DNA of 18,017 bases, from positions 1 through 18,017 of the forward strand of contig JANPJD010000160.1 in NCBI GenBank assembly GCA_031425325.1, given 5' to 3'. Below, piece by piece: positions 1-6,983 of the stretch; position 1 is the stretch's first letter; the number at the start of each line of letters is the position of its first letter. Under the pieces are notes generated by a model that was not told the origin of the DNA, did not search any database, and worked only from the letters and a program-made list of their open reading frames with translations. Both the position numbers and the translations under genes were made by a program. The stretch is from Aliitabrizicola sp031425325. Its GTDB lineage: Bacteria > Pseudomonadota > Alphaproteobacteria > Rhodobacterales > Rhodobacteraceae.

Positions 1-49
1 CTTGATCCGGGGCCCCGCCCGCCCGCGCAACACCGGAACCGCGCCATGA
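1..49 (+). CDS. C-terminal tail of an upstream gene, probably the molybdopterin catalytic subunit (partial)
   Basis: A frame open from the left edge (first full codon at base 2) ends in TGA at 47-49. That stop overlaps the ATG of the ferredoxin subunit at 46-48 in a 4-base ATGA junction, the usual mark of translational coupling inside an operon. The visible tail is only 15 residues, ending in RNTGTAP, too short to identify by sequence. In this enzyme family the large bis-MGD molybdenum subunit is normally encoded just before the iron-sulfur and membrane subunits, so the missing gene is inferred to be that subunit (SoeA/DmsA-like). What is seen is the stop and the overlap; the identity is inference. 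Confidence 0.45.
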   Translation, partial: LIRGPARPRNTGTAP

Positions 50-783
50 CCTGCCTGCCCGGCCATGTCGAGAAACAACTCGGCCTCGTGATCGACCTCG
101 ACACCTGCGTCGGCTGCCACGCCTGCGTCACCGCGTGCAAGGGCTGGAACGACCAGGGATACGGCGTGCCGCTGTCGGATCAGGATGCCTACGGCGCCGA
201 TCCCTCGGGCACCTTCCTCAACCGCGTCCACAGCTACGAGGTGCAGCCCGACATCGGCCCGGCGCAGGTCGTGAACATCCCGCGCTCGTGCCTGCATTGC
301 GCGGATGCGCCCTGCGTGACGGTCTGCCCCACGGGTGCCAGCTACAAGCGCGCCGAGGACGGTATCGTGCTGGTGAACGAGTCCGCCTGCATCGGTTGCG
401 GCCTTTGCGCCTGGGCCTGCCCCTATGGCGCGCGCGAGATGGATGCCGACGCGGGCGTGATGAAGAAGTGCACCCTCTGCGTCGACCGCATCTACAACGA
501 CACCCTGCCCGAAGTGGACCGCGAGCCTGCGTGCGTGCGGACCTGCCCGACCGGGGCGCGGCACTTCGGCGACCTCAGCGACCCCGACAGCGACGTGAGC
601 CGCCTCGTCGCAGCGCGGGGCGGCTATGACCTTATGCCCGACCTCGGCACTCGGCCTGCCAACAAGTACCTGCCGCCCCGCAAGAAGGACACGCGCGAGG
701 GGGCCTCGCTGCTCGCCCCGCTGCTCGAGTTGCAGGCGACCGGGTTCGCGGGCTGGCTCGACCGGGTACTGGGAAAGCTCTGA
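46..783 (+). CDS. 4Fe-4S ferredoxin electron-transfer subunit of a DMSO-reductase-family molybdoenzyme (SoeB/DmsB-like)
   Basis: A 245-residue protein with four cysteine groups that would hold four [4Fe-4S] clusters, the DmsB-type pattern: C21/C24/C27/C31, C82/C85/C90/C94, C115/C118/C121/C125 and C142/C145/C163/C167. It should carry electrons between a molybdopterin subunit and the membrane anchor encoded next. There is no signal peptide or membrane segment. The ATG at 46 overlaps the upstream stop (ATGA), and the anchor gene starts directly after its TGA. In Rhodobacterales, a three-gene set with this subunit and a DmsC-type anchor often corresponds to SoeABC, the cytoplasm-facing quinone-linked sulfite dehydrogenase. 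DMSO, polysulfide or other substrates cannot be excluded without the catalytic subunit, so no gene symbol is assigned. Confidence 0.9.
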   Translation: MTCLPGHVEKQLGLVIDLDTCVGCHACVTACKGWNDQGYGVPLSDQDAYGADPSGTFLNRVHSYEVQPDIGPAQVVNIPRSCLHCADAPCVTVCPTGASYKRAEDGIVLVNESACIGCGLCAWACPYGAREMDADAGVMKKCTLCVDRIYNDTLPEVDREPACVRTCPTGARHFGDLSDPDSDVSRLVAARGGYDLMPDLGTRPANKYLPPRKKDTREGASLLAPLLELQATGFAGWLDRVLGKL

Positions 784-1674
784 ATGAACCCGGCCCCGTC
801 CGTGATCGTGTTCAGCGTGCTTTCGGGGCTGGGCTTCGGCTATCTGGCGGTCCTCGGGCTCGGGGCCGGGGGGCCGGTCGGCCTCTCGAATCTCGCTCTC
901 GGCCTCGCGCTTGCGGTGATCGGCCTCTGCGCCTCGACGCTGCACTTGGGGCGGCCCGAGCGGGCGTGGCGGGCCTTCTCGCAATGGCGGTCAAGCTGGC
1001 TCTCGCGCGAGGCTGTGGCGAGCGTCGCCGCACTTGCGGCGGTCGCGGTGCAGGGCTTTGGCCTGCTGCTGGGGGGCGTGCCGAAGGTTTTGGGCCTCGT
1101 GGTCGCGTGCCTCTGCCTGGTCACCGTGCTCTGCACCGCGATGATCTACGCGCAGCTTGTCACCGTGCCGCGCTGGAACCACTGGAGCGTGCCCGTCACT
1201 TTCATCCTTTTCGCGCTGGCGGGTGGCGTTACCCTTGCGGGACTGCCGCTGGCGGCGCTGGTCCTCGGGATCGCGCTTGCCGGGGCGGTGGCGCTTGGCT
1301 TTGCGCGGGGCGACGAACGCTTCGCCGCGCGCGGTACGGACCTTGCGGGGGCGACGGGGCTCGGGCGCATCGGAACGCCGCGCGTATTCGAGCCGCCCCA
1401 TACCGGGGCCACCTGGCTCACACGCGAGATGATCCACGTCGTCGGGCGCAGCCATGCGCGCAAGCTGCGCCGCATCGCCCTCGGCTGCCTCGTCCTCGCC
1501 CCGCTGCCGCTCCTGCTGCTTCCCCAGACAGCGGGGATCGCGTTCGGCACCTGCCTGCACCTCGCCGGGGCCTTCGTCACCCGCTGGCTGTTCTTTGCCG
1601 AAGCCGAGCATGTCGTGGGCCTCTACTACGGGCAGGGCGCGCGGCCGGTCGGGGCGCTGCCGCCAGAGGCCTAG
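784..1674 (+). CDS. DmsC-family membrane anchor subunit (SoeC-like)
   Basis: A 296-residue, very hydrophobic protein with about eight predicted membrane helices (roughly 7-27, 34-52, 75-97, 102-124, 135-155, 157-174, 230-247, 250-270). The loop after the second helix reads STLHLGRPERAWRAF followed by SWLSRE, a typical DmsC-family signature. The protein would anchor the molybdoenzyme/ferredoxin pair in the inner membrane and exchange electrons with quinone. The ATG at 784 follows the TGA of the ferredoxin gene with no spacer, so the two are almost certainly co-translated. DmsC anchors occur in DMSO reductases and in SoeABC sulfite dehydrogenases; the sulfite role is the likelier one in this lineage but is inferred. 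Confidence 0.88.
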   Translation: MNPAPSVIVFSVLSGLGFGYLAVLGLGAGGPVGLSNLALGLALAVIGLCASTLHLGRPERAWRAFSQWRSSWLSREAVASVAALAAVAVQGFGLLLGGVPKVLGLVVACLCLVTVLCTAMIYAQLVTVPRWNHWSVPVTFILFALAGGVTLAGLPLAALVLGIALAGAVALGFARGDERFAARGTDLAGATGLGRIGTPRVFEPPHTGATWLTREMIHVVGRSHARKLRRIALGCLVLAPLPLLLLPQTAGIAFGTCLHLAGAFVTRWLFFAEAEHVVGLYYGQGARPVGALPPEA

Positions 1675-1724
1675 TCGCTCGGTTCGGCCCACGACCGGGG
1701 CCGCCCGCGACCGAGGCGACCCCG

Positions 1725-1754
1725 TTGCGGGACCAGCCGAGACCCCGCTATGGT
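1725..1754 (+). promoter_or_regulatory. Weak candidate promoter for the dihydroxyacetone kinase gene
   Basis: TTGCGG (1725-1730), an 18-base spacer and TATGGT (1749-1754) lie about 40 bases before the ATG at 1795. The -10 matches TATAAT at four of six positions and the -35 matches TTGACA at three. The 120-base gap after the anchor gene suggests the kinase may have its own promoter, but the match is weak in such GC-rich DNA. Confidence 0.28.
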
Positions 1755-1794
1755 CCGGCCAAGCCCGGGGGGCGCATCCGCGAAGGAAATCCAC

Positions 1795-3414
1795 ATGACC
1801 CAGTTCATCAACAGCCGCGAGTCCCTTGTCGCCGAGGCCATCGACGGGCTTCTCCGTACCGGCGGCGGTCGCATCGCCCGGCTCGATGGCTACCCGCACA
1901 TCCGGGTCGTGGTCCGCACCGACGCCGACCCCGCCAAGGTGGCGCTCGTCTCGGGCGGCGGCGCAGGGCACGAGCCCGCTCATGCGGGCTTCGTCGGGCC
2001 GGGGATGCTTACGGCGGCGGTCTGCGGCGACGTGTTCGCGAGCCCCTCGGTCGACGCGGTCCTTGCGGGGATCCTCGCCGTCACCGGCGATGCTGGGTGC
2101 CTGCTGATCGTCAAGAACTACACCGGCGACCGGCTCAACTTCGGACTCGCAGCAGAACGAGCGCGGACTGCGGGCCTAAAGGTCTCGATGGTGATTGTGG
2201 ACGACGACGTGGCCCTGCCCGACCTGCCGCAGGCGCGCGGTGTCGCGGGGACGCTGTTCGTGCACAAGATCGCGGGTGCGCTGGCCGAGCAGGGGGCCGA
2301 CCTTGCAACCGTGACCGCCGCCGCCGAACGGGTCATCGCGGGTGTGGCCAGCATCGGCATGTCGCTCGACACATGCACCGTCCCCGGCTCGCCGCGCGAG
2401 GACCGGATCGGCGCGGGCAAAGCTGAACTCGGGCTTGGCATCCACGGCGAGCCGGGGGTGGAGCAGGTCGATTTCAGCTCTGCGCGGGCGGCGATGGCGC
2501 AGGTGGCGGACAAACTCCTGCCGCATCTCGGGAAAGGTGACCATGCGGCGCTGCTGAACAACCTCGGCGGCACGACCCCCCTCGAGATGAGCATTCTGGC
2601 CGAGGAGCTTGCGCGCTCGCCGCTCGGCGCGCGCGTCAAGTGGATGATCGGCCCCGCGCCGCTGATGACATCGCTCGACATGCACGGCTTCTCGGTCTCG
2701 CTGCTGCCCGTCACCGAGGTCGAGGTCGCGGCCCTCTCGGCGCCCGCCCCGCAGGCCTGGCCGGGCCTCGCCCCGCTGGGTGCGGTGGTGATCCGCCCGC
2801 TGCCTGCGGGCCTCGCCCCGGCGGCGCTCCCGCCATCCGCGCACCCGGCGCGGCGTGCGCTGATCGAGACTGCGTGCCGTGCGCTTATAGCGACCGAGGC
2901 CGACCTCAATGCGCTCGACGCGAAATCGGGCGACGGCGATACGGGCAGCACGCTCGCCGGGGCCGCGCGCGCGCTTCTGGCGGCGCTCGACCGTCTTCCC
3001 CTCGCCGATCCGGCGCAGCTTTTCCGTGCCATCGGGTCAGAGCTTGGCCAGACGATGGGCGGCTCTTCGGGCGTGCTGCTCGCCATCTTCTTCAGCGCTG
3101 CCGGCGACGCCTCGGCGGGCGGAAAGCCGCTGGCTGCAGCCTTGCAGGCGGGTCTTGCGCGGATGATGCAGGTGGGCGGCGCGGGCCCCGGGGACCGCAC
3201 GATGATCGACGCGCTGGCACCGGCGCTTGCCGCGCTGGGCGGCGGCCTGCCAGCCGCAGCCAAAGCCGCGCGCGCAGGGGCTGACGCGACCGCGGCCATG
3301 ACCCGCGCCAAGGCGGGCCGCGCAAGCTATCTGTCGGCGGACTCGCTCACGGGCCATGTCGACCCTGGGGCCGAGGGCGTGGCCCGCCTGTTCGGAACGC
3401 TCGCGTCCGGCTGA
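1795..3414 (+). CDS. Dihydroxyacetone kinase, fused DhaK-DhaL single-chain ATP-dependent type
   Basis: 539 residues if started at the ATG at 1795, chosen because GAAGGAAA lies just upstream and DhaK homology begins at once (MTQFINSRE). An in-frame ATG at 1750 would add 15 unrelated residues. The N-terminal DhaK domain (about 1-335) has SGGGAGHEP at 53-61, including the conserved His59, and GIHGEPG at 215-221 with His217, the residue expected to bind the substrate carbonyl covalently. The C-terminal DhaL domain (about 350-535) has GDGDTG at 379-384, whose aspartates bind Mg-ATP, then GQTMGGSSG and DRTMIDALAP. Both domains in one chain indicates direct ATP use rather than the PTS-dependent three-subunit system. 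Expected product is dihydroxyacetone phosphate; related enzymes phosphorylate C4 ketoses such as erythrulose, so the substrate is uncertain. Confidence 0.92.
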   Translation: MTQFINSRESLVAEAIDGLLRTGGGRIARLDGYPHIRVVVRTDADPAKVALVSGGGAGHEPAHAGFVGPGMLTAAVCGDVFASPSVDAVLAGILAVTGDAGCLLIVKNYTGDRLNFGLAAERARTAGLKVSMVIVDDDVALPDLPQARGVAGTLFVHKIAGALAEQGADLATVTAAAERVIAGVASIGMSLDTCTVPGSPREDRIGAGKAELGLGIHGEPGVEQVDFSSARAAMAQVADKLLPHLGKGDHAALLNNLGGTTPLEMSILAEELARSPLGARVKWMIGPAPLMTSLDMHGFSVSLLPVTEVEVAALSAPAPQAWPGLAPLGAVVIRPLPAGLAPAALPPSAHPARRALIETACRALIATEADLNALDAKSGDGDTGSTLAGAARALLAALDRLPLADPAQLFRAIGSELGQTMGGSSGVLLAIFFSAAGDASAGGKPLAAALQAGLARMMQVGGAGPGDRTMIDALAPALAALGGGLPAAAKAARAGADATAAMTRAKAGRASYLSADSLTGHVDPGAEGVARLFGTLASG

Positions 3415-3431
3415 AGGCAAGGTCCGCCCCG

Positions 3432-3455
3432 GGCTTCTTTTCGGCATAAATGCCC
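3432..3455 (+). other. Recurrent 3'-end element, copy A (core GGCTTCTTTTCGGC)
   Basis: The core GGCTTCTTTTCGGC is at 3432-3445, followed by ATAAATGCCC at 3446-3455. It begins 17 bases after the dhaK-dhaL stop and points the same way as that gene. An identical core occurs on the minus strand at 10641-10654, 16 bases after the dcd stop. A G/C palindrome follows at once in each case. The element probably takes part in 3'-end formation or transcript stability; its function is not known from the sequence. Confidence 0.7.
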
Positions 3456-3460
3456 GGCGA

Positions 3461-3513
3461 GTCCGGGGGGCTGGCCCCCGGCTTTCGCGCGGTCCGGGGG
3501 ACTGGCCCCCCGG
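3461..3513. terminator. Two tandem G/C-rich palindromes between convergent dhaK-dhaL and erpA
   Basis: Two near-identical units start at 3461 and 3492, 31 bases apart. In the first, CCGGGGG (3463-3469) pairs with CCCCCGG (3475-3481) over a 5-base loop. In the second, CCGGGGG (3494-3500) pairs with CCCCCGG (3507-3513) over a 6-base loop. Each is a 7-bp all-G/C hairpin and could form on either strand. Their position between convergent genes fits a bidirectional terminator, although no U-run follows, so factor-dependent termination or RNA stabilisation is as likely. Confidence 0.6.
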
Positions 3514-3538
3514 CCTCTCCGCTCCGTACGCGCTGTGC

Positions 3539-3874
3539 TCAGATCGAAAAGCTCGTCCCGCAGCCGCAGGACGATGTCGCGTTCGGGTTCTGCACCACGA
3601 ACCGCGCTCCGATCAACTCGTCGCTGAAGTCGATCACCGCATTCTCGAGGAAGGGCAGCGACACCGCATCCACCAGCACGCGCGCCCCGTCCTTTTCCAG
3701 CACGAGGTCATCGGGCGCCGGATCATCGAGCTTGATGTCGTAGTGGAACCCCGAACATCCCCCGCCCTCGACCGCGACCCGCAGCGGGCGTGCGTCGCCG
3801 GTCAGTGCCGCGATCTCGGCCAGCCGGGCAAAGGCACGGTCGGTCACTTTCGGGGGAAGTGTCAGGTTCAGCAT
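3539..3874 (-). CDS. erpA: A-type iron-sulfur carrier (ErpA/IscA/HesB family)
   Basis: 111 residues with the three cysteines of A-type carriers: C40 in GGGCSGFHYDI and C103/C105 in the C-terminal SSCGCGTSFSI. These hold an Fe-S cluster for delivery to target apoproteins. The ATG at 3874 is preferred over an upstream ATG at 3931. Homology begins at MLNLTLPPKVT, an AAGGA lies upstream of it, and the 3931 codon falls inside a good promoter for this gene. The family length is about 105-115 residues, which agrees. It is divergent from dgt with 74 bases between starts. Assignment to ErpA rather than IscA follows the absence of neighbouring isc/suf genes and its position next to dgt, which I recall as common in Rhodobacterales. 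Confidence 0.9.
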   Translation of the reverse strand: MLNLTLPPKVTDRAFARLAEIAALTGDARPLRVAVEGGGCSGFHYDIKLDDPAPDDLVLEKDGARVLVDAVSLPFLENAVIDFSDELIGARFVVQNPNATSSCGCGTSFSI

Positions 3875-3904
3875 TTGTGCCGGTATCCTTTGGAACAGGC
3901 GTTG

Positions 3905-3933
3905 AATATAGGCTTCTGCACGGCTCATCACAA
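3905..3933 (-). promoter_or_regulatory. Sigma-70-like promoter of erpA
   Basis: Read on the minus strand, TTGTGA (3933-3928), a 17-base spacer and TATATT (3910-3905) form a good sigma-70 pair. Transcription would start near 3898, leaving a leader of about 25 bases before the ATG at 3874. Optimal spacing and a strong -10 make this one of the clearest promoters in the window. It also rules against a translation start at 3931. Confidence 0.6.
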
Positions 3934-3948
3934 GCGCAAGGCCTGCCC

Positions 3949-5097
3949 ATGCTCGCCCCCTATGCCTGCCTGCCCGAGCAGAGCCGTGGCCGCCTGCACC
4001 CCGAGCGGGTAAGCACCTTCCGAAGCGATTTCCAGCGTGACCGCGACCGCATCATCCACTCGTCGGCCTTCCGCCGCCTGAAGCACAAGACGCAGGTCTT
4101 CGTCGAGCATGAGGGTGACTACTACCGCACCCGCCTTACGCACACGATCGAGGTGGCGCAGGTTGCGCGCACCATCGCGGGAGTGCTGAACCTGAACACC
4201 GATCTGGCCGAGGCGGTGGCCCTGGCGCACGACCTTGGCCACACGCCCTTTGGCCATACCGGCGAGGATGCGATGGAGGCGCTGATGGCCCCGTTCGGCG
4301 GCTTCGACCACAACGCGCAGGCGCTGCGGATCGTGACCCGGCTGGAACGGCACTATGCCGAATTCGACGGGCTGAACCTGACTTGGGAATGCCTTGAAGG
4401 GATCGCCAAGCACAACGGTCCCGCCCTGCCGCCCGAGGGCGGGACGCTGCCCTATGCGCTGGCCGAGGCCGACGCGCTCTGGCCGCTGGACCTTGGCACC
4501 TATTCCAGCGCCGAGGCGCAGGTCGCGGCCATCGCCGATGATGTCGCCTATTCGCATCACGACCTGCATGACGGGCTGCGCTCGGGCCTCTTCTCCGAGA
4601 CCGACCTGATGGAGTTGCCTGTGACCGGCCCCGCCTTCGCCGAGGTCGACGCGCTCTATCCCGGCCTCGACCCGATGCGGCGGCGGCACGAGGCCTTGCG
4701 CCGCGTCTTCGGGCGGATGGTCGAGGATGTGATCGCCGTCGCGCGCAACCGGCTCGAGGCGGCGCAACCGCGCTCGGTGGACGACATCCGCAACCTCGGG
4801 GCCACGGTGATCCGCTTTTCGAAGCCGCTCTACCAGGACCTCAAGGCGATCCGGTCCTTCCTGTTTCACCGGATGTATCGCGCGCCCTCGGTGATGCGCG
4901 AGCGGGCGAAGGTCACGCAGGTCATCAACGACCTCTTCCCGCTCTATCTCGCGCAGCCCCATCTGCTGCCGGTCGAATGGCACGCCGATGTCGCGGCAGC
5001 GGGCGGCGGTACAGCGCTTGCGCGGATCGTGGCGGATTACGTCGCGGGCATGACCGATCGTTTCGCGTTGCAGGAGCATCAGCGTCTCTGCGGCTGA
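3949..5097 (+). CDS. dgt: Deoxyguanosinetriphosphate triphosphohydrolase-like HD-domain dNTPase
   Basis: 382 residues from the ATG at 3949, where homology begins (MLAPYACLPEQSRGRLHPE) with AAGG nearby; the frame is open further upstream but unlike the family. The HD metal site is visible as H65 in RTRLTHTIEVAQ, H94-D95 in ALAHDLGHTPFGHTGE and D197/D198 in IADDVAYSHHDLHDG. The N-terminal RDRDRIIHSSAFRRLKHKTQVF is typical of short Dgt-like (type 2) proteins. The enzyme hydrolyses dNTPs, classically dGTP, to the deoxynucleoside and tripolyphosphate, so it trims the dNTP pool. It is divergent from erpA and leads a same-strand run with argS starting 67 bases after its stop. The true substrate range of this subgroup is often broader than dGTP. 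Confidence 0.92.
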   Translation: MLAPYACLPEQSRGRLHPERVSTFRSDFQRDRDRIIHSSAFRRLKHKTQVFVEHEGDYYRTRLTHTIEVAQVARTIAGVLNLNTDLAEAVALAHDLGHTPFGHTGEDAMEALMAPFGGFDHNAQALRIVTRLERHYAEFDGLNLTWECLEGIAKHNGPALPPEGGTLPYALAEADALWPLDLGTYSSAEAQVAAIADDVAYSHHDLHDGLRSGLFSETDLMELPVTGPAFAEVDALYPGLDPMRRRHEALRRVFGRMVEDVIAVARNRLEAAQPRSVDDIRNLGATVIRFSKPLYQDLKAIRSFLFHRMYRAPSVMRERAKVTQVINDLFPLYLAQPHLLPVEWHADVAAAGGGTALARIVADYVAGMTDRFALQEHQRLCG

Positions 5098-5144
5098 GGG
5101 CGGGGCGGGCGCTGGCCTCTCTGTCACGATTGACGCGCCCCGGA

Positions 5145-5163
5145 GCCTCTGGCAGAGGCAGGA
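5145..5163 (+). promoter_or_regulatory. Short hairpin overlapping the argS ribosome-binding site
   Basis: GCCTCT (5145-5150) is an inverted repeat of AGAGGC (5154-5159) with a 3-base loop. The right arm is part of AGGCAGGA (5156-5163), the Shine-Dalgarno stretch before the argS ATG at 5165. If folded, the 6-bp stem would bury part of the ribosome-binding site. It may be incidental in GC-rich DNA. Confidence 0.3.
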
Positions 5164-5164
5164 C

Positions 5165-6907
5165 ATGAACCTTTTCGCCGATATTCGCGCGCTCGTGATC
5201 GAAGCGCTGACCGAGATGGGCCGGGACGGCACCCTGCCTGCCGGGCTTGACCTTTCCGCCGTCGCGGTCGAGCCGCCGCGCGATGCCGCGCATGGCGACA
5301 TGGCGACCAATGCCGCAATGGTGCTGGCAAAACCCGCGAGCCTCGCGCCGCGGGTGATCGCCGACGCGCTGGCGGCCCGGCTGGATGCGGACCCGCGCGT
5401 GGCGGCGGTCGAAGTTGCGGGTCCGGGCTTCCTGAACCTGCGGCTCGTGCCTGCCGTCTGGCAGGGTGTGGTAGCGGCGGCCCTCGGGGCCGGACCCGCC
5501 TTCGGGCGCGGAGCGCCGCTGCAGCCCCTCAAGGTCAATGTCGAGTTCGTGTCGGCCAATCCCACCGGCCCCATGCATGTGGGCCATGTGCGCGGCGCGG
5601 TTTTCGGCGACGCGCTTGCACGGCTTTTGTCCTTCGCGGGCCATGAGGTCACGCGCGAATACTACATCAACGACGGCGGGGCGCAGGTCGACGTGCTCGC
5701 CCGCTCGGCCTTCGAGCGCTACCGCGAGGCGAACGGGCTTGAGCCCGCGATCCGCGAGGGGCTCTATCCGGGCGACTATCTGATCCCGGTCGGCGAGGCG
5801 CTGCGCGAGACCTATGGCGCCACGCTCCTCGACCGCCCCGAGGCCGACTGGCTTGTGCCGGTGCGCGATTTCGCGACGGCGCGGATGATGGAGATGATCC
5901 GCGCCGACCTGGCACTCCTCGGCGTCACGATGGACGTCTATTCCTCGGAAAAGGCGATCTACGGCACCGGCCGGATCGAGGCCGCGATCGAGACGCTGCG
6001 CGGCATGGGCCTGATCTACGAGGGCGTGCTGGAACCCCCCAAGGGCAAGACGCCAGAAGACTGGGAGCCGCGCGAGCAGACGCTTTTCCGCTCGACCGCG
6101 CATGGCGATGACGTGGACCGGGCGGTGCGGAAATCGGACGGGGCCTGGACCTATTTCGCGCCCGACATCGCCTATCACTACGACAAGATCGGTCGCGGGT
6201 TCGACCTGCTGATCGACGTGCTCGGCGCGGATCATGGCGGCTACGTCAAGCGGATGAAGGCGGTGGTGCAGGCGCTGTCGGACGGGCGCGTTCCTCTGGA
6301 CATCAAGCTGATCCAGCTTGTGAAGCTGTGGAAGAACGGCGAGCCCTTCAAGATGAGCAAGCGCGCGGGCACCTTCGTCACGCTGCGCGACGTGGTCGAG
6401 CAGGCAGGGGCGGACGTGACGCGCTTCGTCATGCTGACGCGCAAGAACGACGCGGCCCTCGACTTCGACTTCGACCGTGTACTCGAGCAATCCAAGGACA
6501 ACCCGGTCTTCTACGTCCAGTATGCCAACGCCCGGGTGAATTCGGTCCTTCGCAAGGCCGCCGAGGCCGGGATCGCCTGTGATGACGCAACCCTGCGGGC
6601 GGCCGATCTGGCCCCGCTGTCGCACGAGGCCGAGCTTGGTCTTGCCCGAAAGATCGCCGAGTGGCCCCGTCTGGTCGAGGTTGCCGCCCGTAGCAACGAG
6701 CCGCACCGCGTCGCGTTCTACCTCTATGAACTGGCATCGGACTTTCACGGGCTGTGGAACCGGGGCAACGACGACGCGACCTTGCGCTTCATTCAGGGTG
6801 ATATAGCCACATCGCAAGCGAAAATCGCCCTCGCCCGGTCCGTGGGCGTTGTGATTTCCGCCGGTCTTGGTATCCTTGGTGTTACCCCGGTCGAGGAAAT
6901 GCGCTGA
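5165..6907 (+). CDS. argS: Arginyl-tRNA synthetase
   Basis: 580 residues, the normal size for a class I ArgRS, which charges tRNA-Arg with arginine in the cytoplasm. The N-terminal Add-1 tRNA D-loop domain spans about 1-105 (HGDMATNAAMVLAKP at 43-57). The Rossmann catalytic domain has the HIGH-type motif as HVGH (138-141) in SANPTGPMHVGHVRG. The KMSKS-type loop is KMSKR (396-400), followed by AGTFVTLRDVVEQ. The C-terminal anticodon-binding DALR domain covers about 460-580. The ATG at 5165 has AGGCAGGA directly upstream. It lies downstream of dgt and 76 bases before the SPOR-domain gene on the same strand. Confidence 0.97.
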   Translation: MNLFADIRALVIEALTEMGRDGTLPAGLDLSAVAVEPPRDAAHGDMATNAAMVLAKPASLAPRVIADALAARLDADPRVAAVEVAGPGFLNLRLVPAVWQGVVAAALGAGPAFGRGAPLQPLKVNVEFVSANPTGPMHVGHVRGAVFGDALARLLSFAGHEVTREYYINDGGAQVDVLARSAFERYREANGLEPAIREGLYPGDYLIPVGEALRETYGATLLDRPEADWLVPVRDFATARMMEMIRADLALLGVTMDVYSSEKAIYGTGRIEAAIETLRGMGLIYEGVLEPPKGKTPEDWEPREQTLFRSTAHGDDVDRAVRKSDGAWTYFAPDIAYHYDKIGRGFDLLIDVLGADHGGYVKRMKAVVQALSDGRVPLDIKLIQLVKLWKNGEPFKMSKRAGTFVTLRDVVEQAGADVTRFVMLTRKNDAALDFDFDRVLEQSKDNPVFYVQYANARVNSVLRKAAEAGIACDDATLRAADLAPLSHEAELGLARKIAEWPRLVEVAARSNEPHRVAFYLYELASDFHGLWNRGNDDATLRFIQGDIATSQAKIALARSVGVVISAGLGILGVTPVEEMR

Positions 6908-6983
6908 CCAAAGGCGCCCCGGCCGAGAGCAGGCATACAAGATGAGTCCGGTGCCTTGACGCCGGGCCGATGGGGCAGAGAGC

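Noticed and set aside
3928..5652. A 574-codon open frame on the minus strand, opposite dgt and the argS start
   Set aside because: Both opposite-strand genes have intact catalytic motifs. This frame has none, and it starts inside argS.
6908..6983. A separate promoter before the SPOR-domain gene (TTGACG near 6956)
   Set aside because: No -10 hexamer lies at a suitable distance; the gene may be read through from argS.
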